The notes under the pieces are model-generated. The model ran no database searches. It saw only the letters and a program-made list of their open reading frames with translations, and had not been told where the DNA came from. This document shows, in pieces, positions 1 through 11,419 of a DNA stretch of 64,000 nucleotides. Each line of letters starts with the position of its first letter. The stretch's first letter is position 1. The translations under genes were made by a program, and so were the position numbers. Location: contig NC_083675.1 in the NCBI RefSeq assembly GCF_030384665.1, positions 1,608,001 through 1,672,000 on the forward strand, read 5' to 3'. The DNA is from Lodderomyces elongisporus (lineage: Eukaryota; Ascomycota; Pichiomycetes; Serinales; Debaryomycetaceae).

Positions 1-2045
1 CTTTTTATTCTATTTTTTTGGCTTTTTGCTTTTTGTTTTGTGTTTGGTTTATTTTTCTTTGGTCCTAGAGGAAGGGGGAAGCAACTTTGTTCAGGGAAAA
101 GTTTTGCAGATACTCTATATTTTTTCAAATAATAAATGAGTAATGTCCAAAAACCTTGTTGCAAGTTATTGCAGGTCACAACTGGATTGTTAGTGGTAAA
201 ATGCTAGGAGCAATGGCGGTAGAGAAAAGTGTCTATCGAAGTGTTTGTGTGTGGGTGGGTGGGTATGTGGGTTTGAACTAACAAAAAGGATGCGCAAAAA
301 GGATGTGGCAAACAATTTTTATGAACAAAAATAGTTTATGTAACATTGATGGAAGCGTTTGTGCATAGAAGTTTATAAATCCGGTGCTTTCCCCGTCTTA
401 TAGCCTGGTTTTTTACTCAGTCAATAAATTGGTTTTTTTGTTTTTTGTTTTTTGTTTTGATCAGTTTTCCATACTGGGTTCATTCTCCGATTAGTTGATT
501 TAGCCATGGGAGTTGTAGATGTTACTCCATATATATGTTCTGTTCTATTTTTTTGTTTCTTTTTTCGTTGTTTCTTTTAATTTTTATATATATATATAGC
601 TTGTGTGTTGAGTATAAGTGGGAAAAGAGAAAGAGAGAGAGAGGGAGGTTTGAAGGAACAGCAAGGGTACTTCATAAACAAGTAAAAATTCAAGATTGAT
701 TCAAAGTATTTGCCTTTCAATCATTTTGAGTTTCAGTATGTTTGAATAAAATTAAAAGGTAAAGGAACTCACAAGTGTAATAGATTTAAATCCAATGCAA
801 CATCAATGTGCTAAGAGAAAAATAAAATAAGAAAAGTCAGAAAGATTGAGAAAGAGGGAGAAAGAGCACGGCTTTGTGCTTGTTACATGTTGTTTGTTTG
901 TTTGTGTGTGTGTTTGTGTGTTTGTGTGTGTGTGTTTTTTTTTGTCATTAAGGTATCATTATGTTCCCAAGATCAATAGAATGAAATGTAGCAATTTGAA
1001 TATCAATCTGTGGCTGGATAATCGTTTCTAGTATGAGTTTAGTGGAAATAAGCAATGTTTACTTATACTTGGAAAATGGATACAGATCGAATTTTGGCAA
1101 TTATTCAATGTTTTGTTTTTTTATTTTCCTTCTCTCGCTTTACTCTGCAATACCGTAAAAGTCTGCATTGTCTGAGTCACGTGTAGCATATAAAACACAC
1201 TCTCACTCACACACACACAAAAAGAAGGATAAAAATAAAAAAATAAAATAGAAAAATGAACCTGTACCAAAATGAATATAAAGATGGAAATGGAGATGAA
1301 AAACACTAAACTATTCGAGGGAAGGATACTCGACATGTACTTACCAATTAGCAAATGGAGAGTGAATTGCTTGGTCTTTATCAATTCTCCGCCTTTTGGA
1401 AAAGTTGAATCAAGGCTTTTTCTTTTTCTTCACCTACTTTTCTTCTTCTATTTCTTTTGAACTCTCATCTTCTCAAAATCAACTACCAATTTGTATATTT
1501 GTATAAGATAAATAGTAAAACGTTTTTCTGATTTACTTTGCTAACTCATGGTGTGTGGTAAAAAGCTTCACGATGCAAATAGGAGGGGGGGACCGATAAA
1601 AGTATCGATGTCGTCAAGAAACAGGGGAAAAGAATAAAAAAAAAAGCAAAGGAACAAGAATTAGGAAAAAGTTCAAACCATTGATTTTGAATTGACAAAA
1701 GGTATTTGTAGTTTTGTTTCAATGCTGTATATGATAGACACTGTAAGATTTCTGCTTGTTCGTGGTACGATATAGCTTAAACATTGAAAGTAGCAACGCT
1801 ACAACTTGGAGCACGTGTCTTCTCAGACAGACCCAAAGTGGGAGGAGAGACAAGTTTTTATTTTATTTCTTATTTCTTATTATTTGTTCGTCATCTTTGC
1901 AGTATAAAATAACTGCTCTCCAATGTAACTGATTTGTAGCCATTAGAAGTAAACCCACCACTCGTCTTGAGCAATCAAGAAAGACAGGACCCTCGTGTCA
2001 TCCAAGAAAGAGAAACAATAATGGTGGTGGTGATAATATCAATCT

Positions 2046-2084
<39 letters not shown>

Positions 2085-3373
2085 TTATTGTTGTTGTTGT
2101 GGTAGTAGTAATGGGTAGTGGGTAGTGGTAGTAAAATATTATACGTAATCATCAAAAATAAAATTAATATAAAAAATCATGCACCTACTCGAACCACTCA
2201 ACCCACAAAGGGATCCATACATACATACTAAAATGACACAAAAATTTTACATAACGATGATAGATTACGGAGTGGAGAAAGGGGGGTGGTGGTGATCATT
2301 ATTTTTGTAACTTTGTGCACTACCCCCTTTTTTTCCTGGGATGGGGGTGGGGCGGGTAGAAAGGAGAGAGAGAGAGAGAGAGGCAGAGAGAGAGAGAGAC
2401 AGAGGTTATTCATGTCTTTCCCCATTGAACACACAGATATATATGCCCATACATTTATTCTGTTTCTTTTGTTAGGGAGAAGTAAAACCATCATACACTC
2501 TGTAGTTTGTAATAATGGTTTTCAGTAATTGTCCAATACATTGTATTCGTCAATGTATGAGTTTTTGGCACTGCTCTTGTTTCAAGTATAAGTTTTGCAT
2601 GCTGCACAGTGTAGTTTGTTTGTTTGTCTAGTAAGTATTTTGTTTATTTTGCTCTCTGACTCTTTGTCTCCTCTCTCTCTCTCTTCCTCTCTCGTCTTTT
2701 TTTCATTCTATTTTTATTTTTTATTTTATATTTTTAGTTTCAGGTGCTCACACAAAATTTCAACATTTTTGTACCACCCACCCACGGAGGGAGAAAGATT
2801 GTGAGATAACGCAAGTAATTGAGATAAAGAGATAGAAGGAAAGATAGAAACAGAGAAACAGAGAAACAGGCATACAAAACGCAAGGTACATATACATTGA
2901 AACGGTTTTTCAAAGAATCACCATTTTTGTTTTCAAATTCAAAATTCAAAATTCAAAATTCAAAATTCTTTTTGGGGTTTTTTCCTTTTCCTATTCTTCT
3001 CTTTTCGTTTTCTTTTACCTTTGAGACTTGTGATAAAAACACACATTTTCAAAAGGAACAAAGAAACAACTTGCTGGATATTAGACTGATATAGCAACAC
3101 TCTAACTTTGAGAGCTGCATATTACATTCTACTACTATATAGCCCAGCTAAAAATTAAAATTAAAAAATAGAAACAGAAACAGAAACAGAAACACCCAAA
3201 CATACACCTATACTCATACCCACGCTAGCTTTTTTCTTTGTCAAAGCAACATAATCAAATTGAGGAAAGGGGCAAAAAAAGCAAGAAAGAAAATAGTTGA
3301 TTCCACAATATACCAAGAATCCGAAATACAAGCTACAACGTTAAGGAACTTGAGGGATTTATAGTCATCTGCC
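1..3373. other. Long non-coding region upstream of KNS1
   Basis: I see no convincing gene here on either strand; the short open frames are made of GA/CT, GT or T-rich repeats or lack an ATG. The stretch holds an (AAT)n run near 2048-2081, a GA run near 2364-2402 and four exact copies of AAAATTC at 2941-2968. CACGTG E-boxes lie near 1178 and 1812, each followed by a TATA-like sequence (about 1190 and 1902), so an unannotated transcript is possible. A TATATA-type sequence near 3135-3142 is a plausible core promoter for KNS1. The neighbour on the left is outside the window. Confidence 0.6.
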
Positions 3374-5857
3374 ATGTCCTTGTTAAGCAATAGAAAAAGA
3401 CCTAGAGGCTATAGCAGTGAGAACTTTGCCAACGCCAAAGCAAATGGCATGACCAATAGTAGTTCGACATTGTACCAAGAGCCAGATCATCACCAACAAT
3501 TGCTGCAATTCCAATACTCGCAACAGCAACACCAGCTGCACCAGCATCAACAACAGCCACACGTTCAGAATGGACTGCAACAGGATGGTCAAAGATATTT
3601 TGGTAACCAAGAAGCTGATCTGCTGATCTACCAGTCAACTTACCAACCAAACAGCCTGTATTTCCCAACCTTGCACGACGATTCATCGTCAACCATTATT
3701 GAAGAAGACCCTAACTCAGATGTCTTGGGTCCCATCCCAACATACTCAACCAACTTGCAATCAAAGAAATCGAAATTCAACAACCCATTCTTATCGGTTG
3801 AAGAACACGAGTTACTCATTGGCGGTGAAGGTAATAACAATGCTAATAATATCAATATCAACAATGATGATGATGATGATGATGATGATGATGTAGTTGT
3901 TGACGAAGGTGATGGTATTGAAGAGGCAAATACTTTTGTATTGGACGACGATGACGAAGGCCGCAATATATACGATGAAGACGACGATGTCATTATCATT
4001 GAAGAAAAAGATTTGGTGCAAAAGGGCAACAGGAATAATAGCGACTCGATCTTGATCAACCTGGATGCAGCAGCTGCATACAAATTGTTTAATGTCAATG
4101 CAGTAGACTCTAATGAAAACGACAGCAACACTTCCAATAGCACATTCTTCACCACAAAAATGGCAAAAAAGAAACAAAGAACTAGCTCATTACCGCAATT
4201 GCCACAGGTCAAATGTTTCTACAACAAATTACCAAACAATTATATTTTGCAAACACCCAAATTGGGCAATATCAAGACCAATGTGATTCCATTCCAGAAT
4301 AACTTGCCACCATGCGACGATGAAAATGGACACTACATCATAAAGATTAATGACAATTTTGCCAATAGATTTGTAATCCTTAAACTATTGGGCCAAGGAA
4401 CATTTGGCAAAGTTGTAGAGTGCTACGACAAAGTCAATAGAGAGCACGTTGCCATCAAGATTATTAGAAACATTCAGAAGTACCGCGATGCCGCCAAGAT
4501 TGAGTTGCGAATACTTTCGACATTAAAGAAATTCGACAATGCTAATAAAAACCACTGTATCCATCTTCGAGAATGTTTTGACTATAGAGGCCACATTTGC
4601 ATTGTAACTGATTTGCTAAAAATTTCACTTTATGATTTCTTGGAAAACAACAGGTTTATTCCATTCCCAGGAAGTCATATTCAAGCAGTCTCAAAGCAAC
4701 TTATACGATCAGTGACTTTTCTACATGACCTAAACTTGATCCACACGGATTTAAAACCAGAAAATATCCTACTCCATGACGACTCGTTTGTCAAAAAGGC
4801 ACTTTACAGCTCTACGACGGTGACAGCATATACAAAGATTGGCGTTAGCAACGCTAATACCGCCTCCAGCACTAATAATAATAACAACAGCAACAAAAGC
4901 AACAGCCTTGCACCAAGTGCTACAAAGAAGATACCAAAAACCTCAAAGATCTTGAAAAACCCTTTGATTCAAGTTATTGATTTCGGAAGCGCCATTTTTA
5001 ACGATGAGTACCACTCACTGATTGTCTCAACGCGACATTACCGTGCACCTGAGATTGTATTGGGTACTGGTTGGTCTTACCCATGCGACATGTGGTCTAT
5101 TGGGTGTATCTTGGTTGAACTAGTTATTGGTGACCCATTATTCAAGACACATGATAACCTTGAACACCTCGCGATGATTGAAAAGATTTGTGGCTACAGG
5201 ATTGATAAGAGTATGGTGAAATTATCCAAGATGAAGGAAAATGAATGCGGGTTGGAGTACTTTACAAATGAGTACTTTGTAAATTCACCAACTACTAAAC
5301 ATGGTGGGTTGTATAATAAGTCTTCTACTGCATCCTCGTCATTTACCACCTCCGACGACGACGATGACGATGACGATGATGATGATGATGATGATAATAA
5401 AGGTGAAGATGAAGATGAAGAGCAAGGTGATTGCAAAGACAATAATGAGAGTGAGGATGAGACCGGAGAACGCCCACACCACGGAGATTATGACAATAAC
5501 GATTCCGATGAAGATGTGATTTTTGATAATGAAAAAACAATGAAAAACTCGTTAACATTACGATTCCCCACAATAAGCACACCTCAAAAATTCATTAACC
5601 TGGTGAACGAGCTACTGCGCATTGACTTGTTTATAAGTTCTCGGATTGGTCTTCATATTGATTTTGACTATCCACTAAATGAAAATTATGAGAGGAATAA
5701 ACATTTGATCAATTTCGGCAACTTTACGTTTTGGTGGTTCTTTATTGATTTATTGAAACAGTTGTTCATTATCAACCCAGACAATAGAATCACGGCGTTG
5801 GATGCATTGAATCACCCATGGTTCAATTTGGGTATTCAAGATGAAGGGACAATTTAA
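3374..5857 (+). CDS. KNS1: LAMMER-family (CLK) dual-specificity protein kinase Kns1
   Basis: 827 residues. The first 320 residues are low complexity (His/Gln-rich, then Asn and Asp runs). The kinase domain starts near residue 333: glycine loop GQGTFGKV at about 340, ATP lysine in AIK at about 362, catalytic HTDLKPEN at about 457, DFG at about 536 and the activation-loop APE near 559. The family signature appears as EHLAMIEKICG near 597 (consensus EHLAMMERILG), which defines the LAMMER kinases. In yeast Kns1 acts with TORC1 signalling to repress RNA polymerase III and ribosome production. Two insertions are unusual: an Asn/Ser-rich loop of about 60 residues between DLKPEN and DFG, and an acidic insert after the LAMMER motif with 15 consecutive Asp near 661-675. 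The C-lobe resumes afterwards and ends in a normal HPWF motif. The ATG sits in a good context and follows a long A-rich leader. Confidence 0.95.
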   Translation: MSLLSNRKRPRGYSSENFANAKANGMTNSSSTLYQEPDHHQQLLQFQYSQQQHQLHQHQQQPHVQNGLQQDGQRYFGNQEADLLIYQSTYQPNSLYFPTLHDDSSSTIIEEDPNSDVLGPIPTYSTNLQSKKSKFNNPFLSVEEHELLIGGEGNNNANNININNDDDDDDDDDVVVDEGDGIEEANTFVLDDDDEGRNIYDEDDDVIIIEEKDLVQKGNRNNSDSILINLDAAAAYKLFNVNAVDSNENDSNTSNSTFFTTKMAKKKQRTSSLPQLPQVKCFYNKLPNNYILQTPKLGNIKTNVIPFQNNLPPCDDENGHYIIKINDNFANRFVILKLLGQGTFGKVVECYDKVNREHVAIKIIRNIQKYRDAAKIELRILSTLKKFDNANKNHCIHLRECFDYRGHICIVTDLLKISLYDFLENNRFIPFPGSHIQAVSKQLIRSVTFLHDLNLIHTDLKPENILLHDDSFVKKALYSSTTVTAYTKIGVSNANTASSTNNNNNSNKSNSLAPSATKKIPKTSKILKNPLIQVIDFGSAIFNDEYHSLIVSTRHYRAPEIVLGTGWSYPCDMWSIGCILVELVIGDPLFKTHDNLEHLAMIEKICGYRIDKSMVKLSKMKENECGLEYFTNEYFVNSPTTKHGGLYNKSSTASSSFTTSDDDDDDDDDDDDDDNKGEDEDEEQGDCKDNNESEDETGERPHHGDYDNNDSDEDVIFDNEKTMKNSLTLRFPTISTPQKFINLVNELLRIDLFISSRIGLHIDFDYPLNENYERNKHLINFGNFTFWWFFIDLLKQLFIINPDNRITALDALNHPWFNLGIQDEGTI

Positions 5858-6490
5858 AATCAGCTTTTTTTTTTGGACCCAACTCGCTGCTCGTTTTCAG
5901 CTCTGTGCCCTTTCTTTGGTCGCTTATTAGCTTATATCTTCCCCACCCCCTCCCCCTACTTGCAATTACTTTGACCCGACCCCCCCCCCCCCTTTTTTTT
6001 TTCCTTCTAATATGGATATTGGTATCACGATGATTTGTTAATTTTTTTTTTGATTATTTTTTTTTCATTTTTTAGTTTTTTGTGAACGTTGAATGTTTAA
6101 CTTTTTTGACCATTTTTGCTTTCAGTTCTTTGTCAAAAACTTTTATGATTTTTTGAATTTTTGAGTTTTTGATCTTTTGATTTTTTGATCTTTTAATTCC
6201 GGATGTTGATTTTGCTATTCAGTTCGTTCTAGTTGTGTACATCCTTGAGACAATTTTGTTCTTACTTTATACTTAACTTTTGTTGATAAATGTTTATATT
6301 AATTAATTCGTTTTGTCTTCTTTCATTATCGACTCAATATTCATACAAGTACAATTCATAAAACACTTTACCAGAGAAGAGAAAGAAGAAGAAAAAGAAG
6401 AAGAAGATTAAGAAGAAAAAGAAGAAGAGGAAGAAGAAAAAAAAGAAGTAAATGAGAATCGCCAACTATATTGAATCAATTACATACTTG
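5858..6490. other. Convergent 3' region between KNS1 and VHT1
   Basis: Both flanking genes end here. The stretch is T-rich on the left (poly-T, a run of C at about 5981-5991) and purine-rich (AAGAAG repeats, 6375-6450) near the permease stop. It probably holds both 3' UTRs and polyadenylation signals. I see no gene. Confidence 0.6.
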
Positions 6491-8323
6491 CTAAATTTCT
6501 GTTATTGCCCTTTCTTTTTTCTCGTCCGGGTATGTTTCACTAATTTCAGCAGCTTCAGCGGGTTCGTGATCTCCATGTTTGGAATTATAAAGTATTATTC
6601 CATTCTCCTTTGCGCCCCGACGTTCTTCACGCTTGTAAAACCAAAGCACAACCAAAGTCCAAATTGATAATGCAACACCACTGGATGCAGTGAAAGAGTA
6701 ACCTTTAAGGAACCTAGGGCTTTCAACTGTTTTCCATACCAACACCGAAATCCATGCGGTACTTTGTTGTGCTAAAATGTTCATCGAAACCAAAACAACC
6801 TGTCGTTCTCTAATATCTTTCCTACAGATATCACCTTGCCATGAGTAAAGAACAGGTGCCATTGCCCAGCCAAAGTATTGTAAGCACCACGCAAACCACT
6901 TTGCACCTTCAGGAATATTCCACACTGCCAAAAGTATGTTTCCAAGCACATTAAATACTTGAGAAAAGACAATTGCACCCCATCGACTATTAAATAAATC
7001 GGCAAACGAACATGTCAAAATAAGCCAAATCAACCCCAAAGCTGGTGTTAGTGCCGTATAATCTTGTAATTGGCCAGCACCAAACCTTGGTGTAACACCA
7101 TCTGATTTTGTCAATGTTTTCAACCATAATGCATAAGCACCAGAGGAACCGTTGGAGTTGTTCCAGCAAAAGATGTTCCAGAGCCCCAAGACATAAAAGT
7201 GCCAGCTGGTGAAGATTTTTTTCCACACACTGATATCCAAAAAGTATTTTGCGGCATTTTCTCTTGGCTTGAAATCTTTTTGATCTTTTTGCATTCTCTT
7301 TCTAGCAATTCTAATATCATCATCAGATAAGAAAATACTATAGCAATCTTGTGGTGTGCCTGGAATCATGTAGAAGCCAATAATACCAACGGCTATACTA
7401 ATAATTCCGTCAATGATAAAGATCCATTGCCATGGCTCATGGCCATTTTTGCCACCAAGCGACCTTTCAATTGATCCAGACAAGAGACCTGAGGTCAAGA
7501 TTCCAAGATATTGGCCCAAGTAGTAAAATCCAGCGCGTCTTGAGATTTCACCTGTGCTTCCTCTAAACCACGAGGCAAACAACGCGTGGTACGCGATATA
7601 TGATGGTGCTTCAAAGGCACCGATAAAGAATCGAATTGCTTTCAATGCGGGAACAGTCTTGACCAAGCACAAGCAAATGGTCAAAATGGACCAGCATAGG
7701 TCCAAAGTTGGCAAGACATAGTTCAACGGCCATGCGTAAAGGATGTACATAAATGGGAGTTGGAAAACAATGTTACCGATGGAGAACATCACTTGGGTAT
7801 TCACAAAATCGTTTCCCTCCATTCCAATAGCTTCTTTTAGTCCTCCGATATATGCATTGGTCAAGTTTGTCTGGTCGAGGTATTTTACCCAGTATGCCAT
7901 GAGCGAGTAGAAAGTCAACAACAAGTCAATTTTCAAGATAACTTTACGTTCTTGCAGTGTATCATCCTCGTGGAACCATTTGTACCATTTTCTACCTGAC
8001 TTTGTCTCTGTGCTTACACGATACTCGTACTCGTCAAAGAATTTCCACCATGGACGATTGGCCTCGTCTCTATATTCCAAATGTGTTGAATTTGCTGTTT
8101 CGGAATCGCTATCAAATTCCTTCTCGTGAACTATCTTGGAATGTTCTGATTTTTCATCAATCTGGCTAGTAATGTCATTGCTGGTGTCATTGCTGGTGTC
8201 AATGCTGGTGTCAATATCTGGGGTAGTGATAAAGTTCCCGTGTTCATCTTCATCAACGACTCTTCGTACTGGAAGAAACCCCCATTTAAGTCTTTGGAAT
8301 GGAGTAATTGCGGCAGTAGCCAT
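6491..8323 (-). CDS. VHT1: Vht1-like plasma-membrane vitamin (biotin) permease, Dal5/ACS family of MFS
   Basis: 610 residues; about 100 hydrophilic residues, then about 12 membrane segments. Closest recalled relative is yeast Vht1 (593 residues), the H+-biotin symporter. Shared stretches include the RDEANRPWWKFFDEYEYRV block just before the membrane domain (residues 85-103), GND-V-T followed by VFQLPFMY, and VESPRF-KGY near the end with the tail GIILYNS. Related family members (Fen2 for pantothenate, Dal5, Seo1) lack this combination, so Vht1 is the best call, but substrate is inferred from similarity only. Residues 38-50 contain a small Thr-Ser-Asn-Asp repeat encoded by a 12-bp tandem repeat near 8170-8215. 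It converges on KNS1. A minus-strand TATA box (TATAAATA) lies at 8475-8482, about 150 bp upstream of the ATG. Confidence 0.82.
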   Translation of the reverse strand: MATAAITPFQRLKWGFLPVRRVVDEDEHGNFITTPDIDTSIDTSNDTSNDITSQIDEKSEHSKIVHEKEFDSDSETANSTHLEYRDEANRPWWKFFDEYEYRVSTETKSGRKWYKWFHEDDTLQERKVILKIDLLLTFYSLMAYWVKYLDQTNLTNAYIGGLKEAIGMEGNDFVNTQVMFSIGNIVFQLPFMYILYAWPLNYVLPTLDLCWSILTICLCLVKTVPALKAIRFFIGAFEAPSYIAYHALFASWFRGSTGEISRRAGFYYLGQYLGILTSGLLSGSIERSLGGKNGHEPWQWIFIIDGIISIAVGIIGFYMIPGTPQDCYSIFLSDDDIRIARKRMQKDQKDFKPRENAAKYFLDISVWKKIFTSWHFYVLGLWNIFCWNNSNGSSGAYALWLKTLTKSDGVTPRFGAGQLQDYTALTPALGLIWLILTCSFADLFNSRWGAIVFSQVFNVLGNILLAVWNIPEGAKWFAWCLQYFGWAMAPVLYSWQGDICRKDIRERQVVLVSMNILAQQSTAWISVLVWKTVESPRFLKGYSFTASSGVALSIWTLVVLWFYKREERRGAKENGIILYNSKHGDHEPAEAAEISETYPDEKKERAITEI

Positions 8324-8474
8324 TTTGGTCTAAGTGTGATGTGATGAGTAAATAAATAAAGAAAAGAAGAATGAAATAAAGAAAAGAAGAATGAAATTAA
8401 AAAAAAACCTGACTAAACTTTCGAAATTGAAATCTCTTGGACCAAAAAGGAAGAGAGGGGGGGAAGAGGACTAG

Positions 8475-8482
8475 TATTTATA
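8475..8482 (-). promoter_or_regulatory. TATA box of VHT1
   Basis: TATAAATA on the minus strand, about 150 bp 5' of the permease ATG. The leader between them contains a 20-bp direct repeat (AATAAAGAAAAGAAGAATGA type, about 8358-8398). Confidence 0.5.
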
Positions 8483-8610
8483 AAAACATGATTATCTCTT
8501 CAATTTTTTTTCTTTAGGTCTGTCAGATGCAATTACTCATAGTTTGCTTTTGTCTATTCTGTTATTGTTTGTTGTCTGTGATTGTTTATTTGGCTTAAGG
8601 AACGTTGGTT

Positions 8611-8640
8611 TGAGGTAATTTGAGGTAATTAGAGGTAATT
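8611..8640. repeat. Three 10-bp direct repeats (TGAGGTAATT) upstream of VHT1
   Basis: TGAGGTAATT, TGAGGTAATT and AGAGGTAATT stand in phase at exactly 10 bp, with a further TAGGTAATTT at about 8650. They are about 300 bp upstream of the VHT1 start. The helical spacing suggests a multi-site regulator binding element, but that is inference. Confidence 0.5.
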
Positions 8641-10435
8641 TAGGTACGTTAGGTAATTTTTACAACTTTGTGGTTTTGAGCGGAATTTTTTAATTTATTA
8701 TTTTTAATTTTTAGGTGGAAAATTCAAAAAGTGTGTGTGTGTGTTAATCTTAGTCTCTCTCTCTTTCGCTCTCTTTGTGTGTGCATGTAATTAGAGAGAG
8801 AGAGAGAGACAAAAACTGTGGCTCTGCCTTGTGTAATTCCGTTACAGGACAAGAAAAAAAGAAGAAGAAGCTGTAGACAAATATGAAAATGAAGAAGACG
8901 AAGATTAAATAAAGATGATGATGATGATGGAGAGTTAAAGGTGGACTAAAAAGGGTTGTTAAATGCCAGTGTGGCTTCTTGCAATTAATAAGTTTCGGTT
9001 AAACGATGCCACCTATTTTTTAATATCCCGATCCAATGAATAGTTAACAGCTAGTGGAGGTCTCTTGGCAATAGCCCGTATGATGCAACATTTAATAACT
9101 ACATAGGTCTCATCTTTTACGAGAATAACGGTACAAGCCTCTTTTTCTTTTCCCTCTTTTTCTCTTTTCCTCTTTCCTTATTCATTTTTCTATAAATTCA
9201 ATATGAATATTATTTTTTTGTTTGCAAATACAAACCTTTCAACAGAGTCAACTCCTTGAGAATGTAAAGAAAAAAAAAGGTATAGAGATACGCACAATTT
9301 CACGTGATATTTAAACCAGCTCGCACTTGTTTACATCGCCGTTTCATTCTTCTCTTGCCTTTCTTCGCATCACCCATCACCCAGAGTTGATTGTTACAAA
9401 ACCATTATTGTGTTGTTGGGGGATGGGGTGGGGGGATGATGAGCATGAGAGTGTGAGAGTGTGAGAGGAAAGTAAGATTTGCATATGTTGTTTAATTTTT
9501 TTTTACTTTCCATCTCATTATTGGTTCAGTAGTAATATATGCAAACACAAAAAAAAAATAACCCCGTTTCTTTGTTTTATATATAGCTATGCACGGCGTT
9601 CGAAGCTTCCATCTTGTGTCCACCATCGTTTGTATCCGCTATCGTACAACAGCTGTTTAAGCAGCAGGACTTGGTACTACTACAAACGCCGCAATAGCAA
9701 GAATGAACTGTGATTATGTCAACACCTTTCAAGTTCCAAATTGTGACTCATGAGACTAGTTTTTGAAATATATACCATACCAAAGACGTATCCAATAGAA
9801 TTTTTTCAAATCTAAAAAAAATTCTTTCTACATTGTAATTTTGCTAATATGGTTTTTTCAGTAGCCACATATTTTAGACAAAAGAAAGAATAAAGGGAGG
9901 AATGGAAAGGAAAGATAAAGGAAGGAATGGAAAGGAAAGACTAAATTATAGAAAATGGAAATAAAAAAAAACATCATATCTACATTTATTGTCGTCATTG
10001 TGTGCTGTTGCTCGTATCTAGGGCAAAATTATACGAAATCACCATCTTTGGTTTCTTTCTTCTTTTTTGGTTCTTTATTTTTTCTTTCTTCTTCACAATT
10101 TAATTGCAAGTATTTGGCAACCACACAGTTGTATGGTAAATGTATGGCTTTCTTTTGACATTTAAATCAAGATTGCTTGTCATTTTGAATGCCCAGAGAT
10201 GTCTTCAAGTACTAAGTTATCTGAGCCACAATCAAACTTCCGATTCTGTAATGTGGTCACGTGACTGTAGAGAAATTATAGATTATCGAAAAAATAATTG
10301 ATGAATAAAAATAAACAACATCCAATATGCTTATAAATATTTATAGCAAAGATTTGTATATCCAAAGCAACAATACTTATTCTTCTCAACGAACAAAAAA
10401 AAAAAAAGAAAAAAACCAACCAACCAGTAGAAACC

Positions 10436-10744
10436 ATGGAAAGTAAGAAAGTAGATTATACAGAACTGGAATTTGAGCACGGAGATGAACTGTTATTAGC
10501 GTGACTTTTGTTCTCAAGTTTTGTTTGGATCTTTGTTCCAGTCCTTTCCTTTTTGTTTTTTTGGCACAGCAATTTAAAAGAATTTCATCAACCTTTGCGC
10601 AGTTGGTGCGGTCTAGACTCTTTTTTTTCTCTTGGTCTGTGTGTTTGTGTGGCTTTTAGAACAATAGAGGAAAGACACATACCAAAAAGATTATACTTAA
10701 ATTCTCAAGTATATTTTCAACTGTACATCTCTTTATTAAATTAA
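10436..10744 (+). pseudogene. Small reading frame interrupted by one in-frame TGA (possible decayed or readthrough gene)
   Basis: ATG at 10436 in a strong context (A-rich leader, ACCATGG) opens 22 acidic codons ending in TGA at 10502-10504. The same frame then runs open to TAA at 10742-10744, encoding a strongly hydrophobic segment followed by a basic tail. The nucleotide after the TGA is C, which is a leaky stop context. Upstream lie GGTCACGTGAC (about 10255) and a TATAAATATTTATA stretch (about 10331). I do not recognise the product. It could be a pseudogene, a readthrough gene, a very short peptide gene of 22 residues, or chance, because T-rich DNA reads as hydrophobic residues. Confidence 0.25.
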
Positions 10745-11380
10745 ATGCTGTGGAATTCTCCTATGATGTTGAAGAAGCAGCATCCCAGCACCAACAGCAG
10801 CACCAACAGTAGCAAATCAACAAAAGGGGGGGGAAGGAAACAAAACGTCACTCAATTTCTGAGTCATTTATTTAATTGGCGTCATTTTGAAACGAAATAA
10901 AAATAAAAAAGAAAGAAAAATAAAAATAAAAAAAAAAATCATAAGCAAACCTCAAGACAACCCATATAACGGGATAAACAGTGTTGAACTTTTTTTTTTT
11001 GGAAACTATTTTGGAAATTTTGACCTGATGATATGATTGCTCTATCGATACAAGTGGTAATCTTCTAAACAATTAGTAACAAATATTCTAATGTCGTGGA
11101 AGAAAAAAGAGCCACTTTTTCTGACTTCCTTATTCTTATATCTGAACCATCCCCTCTATTCCACCCCGCACTTGTAGTTCACCAGAGACATCTAACCAAA
11201 GCTGTATCGTAAAAAAAAAGACTCTACTTCTCTAAAGACAAAAAAAACAGAAGAAAGGAAAAATGGAAAGGTTTGTGACATCATTCATCAGATTCTTACT
11301 GAACAAGGAAAAGCTCAAGGAAAAAATATACGGAGGAATTTTTCTTCCTTTTCTTTTATGGGTGGGGGAGGAGGGGGGGT

Positions 11381-11419
<39 letters not shown>

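Noticed and set aside
3640..4212. 190-codon minus-strand frame opposite KNS1
   Set aside because: Ser runs mirror the Asp runs of KNS1; no domain, and KNS1 explains the region.
6190..6215. CCGGATGTTGATT, resembling a Candida telomere-repeat core (GGATGT)
   Set aside because: Single copy inside a 3' region; no tandem repeat and no support for a telomerase RNA template.
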